Origin: Bacteroidia bacterium
GTDB lineage: Bacteria; Bacteroidota; Bacteroidia; Bacteroidales; Dysgonomonadaceae
Reading direction: 5' to 3'
NCBI GenBank assembly: GCA_030539475.1
Contig: JAUNRY010000030.1
Span: 1 to 14,124, forward strand
Length of the DNA: 14,124 nt
Under the pieces are notes generated by a model. That model ran no database searches, was not told the DNA's origin, and was given only the letters and a program-made list of their open reading frames with translations. Both the position numbers and the translations under genes were made by a program. Of this stretch, positions 13,172-14,124 are shown piece by piece. Numbering within the stretch: the first letter of the stretch is position 1; each line of letters opens with the position of its first letter.

Positions 13172-13798
13172 ATGGAAAATAAAGACGCTCTTCAAACCGT
13201 AAAAGAGATTAAGCAGTTGATGGAGAAATCTTCCCGGTTTTTGTCCGTTAGCGGCACATCAACTATTTTGATTGGCATTTATGCCCTTGTTGGGGCGTAT
13301 TTCGGAAATCGCATTTTGCACCCTGTATTGCTCTCTTATAAATCAGGTGTTTCATCGGAATTTTCAATACATACATTAATACTGATTGCCGGGGCTGTGC
13401 TTTTTGCGTCGCTTGTTACTATGCTTGCGTTATCGTATCGAAAATCAATCAAAAACAATCAGTCATTTTTCAATCGGCTGGCGTTACGCACTTTCATCAA
13501 CTTTTCGTTGCCGTTTGTAAGCGGTGGCATTTTTTGTATCGCCATGATTTTCCACGGCTACTATGGTTTTGTTGCGCCGGCGATGCTGCTTTTCTACGGG
13601 CTTTCGCTCATAAACGTATCTAAATTTACTTACGGAAGCATTTTCTGGCTGGGCTGCGCCGAAATTGTGTTGGGCTTTTTATCCGTCTTTTTCATCGGAA
13701 ACGGGTTGCTGCTTTGGACAATTGGTTTTGGCGTTTTGCATATTATCTACGGTATTTATTTCTACGTTTTTGTTGAAAGAAAAGAAAAGCAATCGTGA
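13172..13798 (+). CDS. Six-helix inner membrane protein of unknown function
   Basis: This 208-residue protein has a polar, Lys-rich N-terminus (1-22) with a possible amphipathic helix, then six hydrophobic segments at about 24-45, 66-88, 107-127, 132-147, 153-174 and 178-200. It ends in the charged tail ERKEKQS. I see no catalytic or transport motif. Its stop overlaps the GTG start of the winged-helix regulator by four bases, which implies translational coupling and a shared function. Pairs of a small multi-pass protein with this type of regulator are known from Bacteroidetes, often upstream of a CreD-like gene, which would lie past the window end. A membrane sensor or a target of the regulator are both possible. 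Confidence 0.8.
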   Translation: MENKDALQTVKEIKQLMEKSSRFLSVSGTSTILIGIYALVGAYFGNRILHPVLLSYKSGVSSEFSIHTLILIAGAVLFASLVTMLALSYRKSIKNNQSFFNRLALRTFINFSLPFVSGGIFCIAMIFHGYYGFVAPAMLLFYGLSLINVSKFTYGSIFWLGCAEIVLGFLSVFFIGNGLLLWTIGFGVLHIIYGIYFYVFVERKEKQS

Positions 13799-14097
13799 AA
13801 GAATACCTCGAGGATATTAACAAAGCTTTCGAAAGCAAAGTCCGGTTAGGGATTATGTCGATGCTGATGGTGAACGATGAAGTGGATTTCAACACATTCA
13901 AAGAATTGTTGGGACTGACCGACGGCAACCTGGCAAGCCACATAAAAGCGCTCGAAAGCCTGAAATATATCCGGGTGAAAAAGCAATTCGTGGAACGAAA
14001 ACCAAAGACAACCTATTCCCGGACGCTTGAAGGTGAGCATGCTTTCAAGGAGCACTTGCAGGCGCTGGAAGCGCTTATTAAACAGACAGCAGATTAG
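13795..14097 (+). CDS. Winged-helix transcriptional regulator (HTH_34 type)
   Basis: This 100-residue protein is a single winged helix-turn-helix domain. FESKVRLGIMSMLMVND (12-28) is the first helix, FNTFKELLGLTDGNLASHIK (32-51) covers the HTH with the recognition helix at about 43-56, and RVKKQFVERKPKTTYSRT (60-77) is the basic wing. A C-terminal helix (78-97) is the likely dimer contact. It resembles the HTH_34 / MarR-like DNA-binding proteins of Bacteroidetes. The GTG start at 13795 overlaps the previous stop as GTGA, which fixes the start and implies coupled translation. No ligand-binding domain is present, so its signal may come through the membrane partner. Its targets are unknown; self-regulation is likely but not shown. 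Confidence 0.88.
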   Translation: MKEYLEDINKAFESKVRLGIMSMLMVNDEVDFNTFKELLGLTDGNLASHIKALESLKYIRVKKQFVERKPKTTYSRTLEGEHAFKEHLQALEALIKQTAD

Positions 14098-14124
14098 ATT
14101 TCAGAATTCAGACAATAGACAATA

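Overview
This 14.1 kb window comes from a chromosome of the Bacteroidetes, most likely the order Bacteroidales. The evidence is threefold. Several promoters fit the phylum-specific pattern TTTG - 20 nt - TAnnTTTG. Start codons lack Shine-Dalgarno sequences and sit in A-rich leaders. The proteins (L25 with an Ala-rich tail, Pth with GLGNIG, a DUF2156 protein paired with an Eis-like acetyltransferase, an orphan ComB) are of Bacteroidales type. The genus cannot be fixed from the sequence. No insertion sequence, phage gene, CRISPR array, tRNA or rRNA was seen.

Layout. (1) 1-206: the 3' end of rpsO and its terminator. (2) 207-767: a gene-free stretch with a complete promoter-to-terminator unit of about 90 nt (candidate small RNA), tandem terminators and a REP-like inverted repeat. 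(3) 768-6294, minus strand: a GH123-type hexosaminidase lipoprotein, an exported GDPD/PLC-like phosphodiesterase, a two-gene operon (DUF2156 protein, then an Eis-like GNAT protein) and trpS. (4) 6527-10157, plus strand: an exported GH20 beta-hexosaminidase, then rplY, pth and an Hsp15-like S4-domain gene. (5) 10213-10929, minus strand: comB, divergent from maf. (6) 10999-14097, plus strand: maf, an ectoine-type aspartokinase without ectABC, and an overlapping pair coding for a six-helix membrane protein and a winged-helix regulator.

How the genes fit together. GH123 and GH20 enzymes, both exported, would remove terminal beta-linked GalNAc and GlcNAc from glycans; no SusCD pair is nearby, so this is not a classical polysaccharide utilization locus. 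L25, Pth and the Hsp15-like protein all concern the 50S subunit and peptidyl-tRNA and may form a translation-quality operon. The remaining genes are housekeeping or of unclear role.

Most notable points: the candidate small RNA after rpsO; a 14-bp terminator-like hairpin inside the pth coding region; a mirror-symmetric divergent promoter between comB and maf; an Ask_Ect-type aspartokinase without ectoine genes; and the DUF2156/Eis-like operon of unknown function. No clearly new multi-gene defence or mobile system was found.
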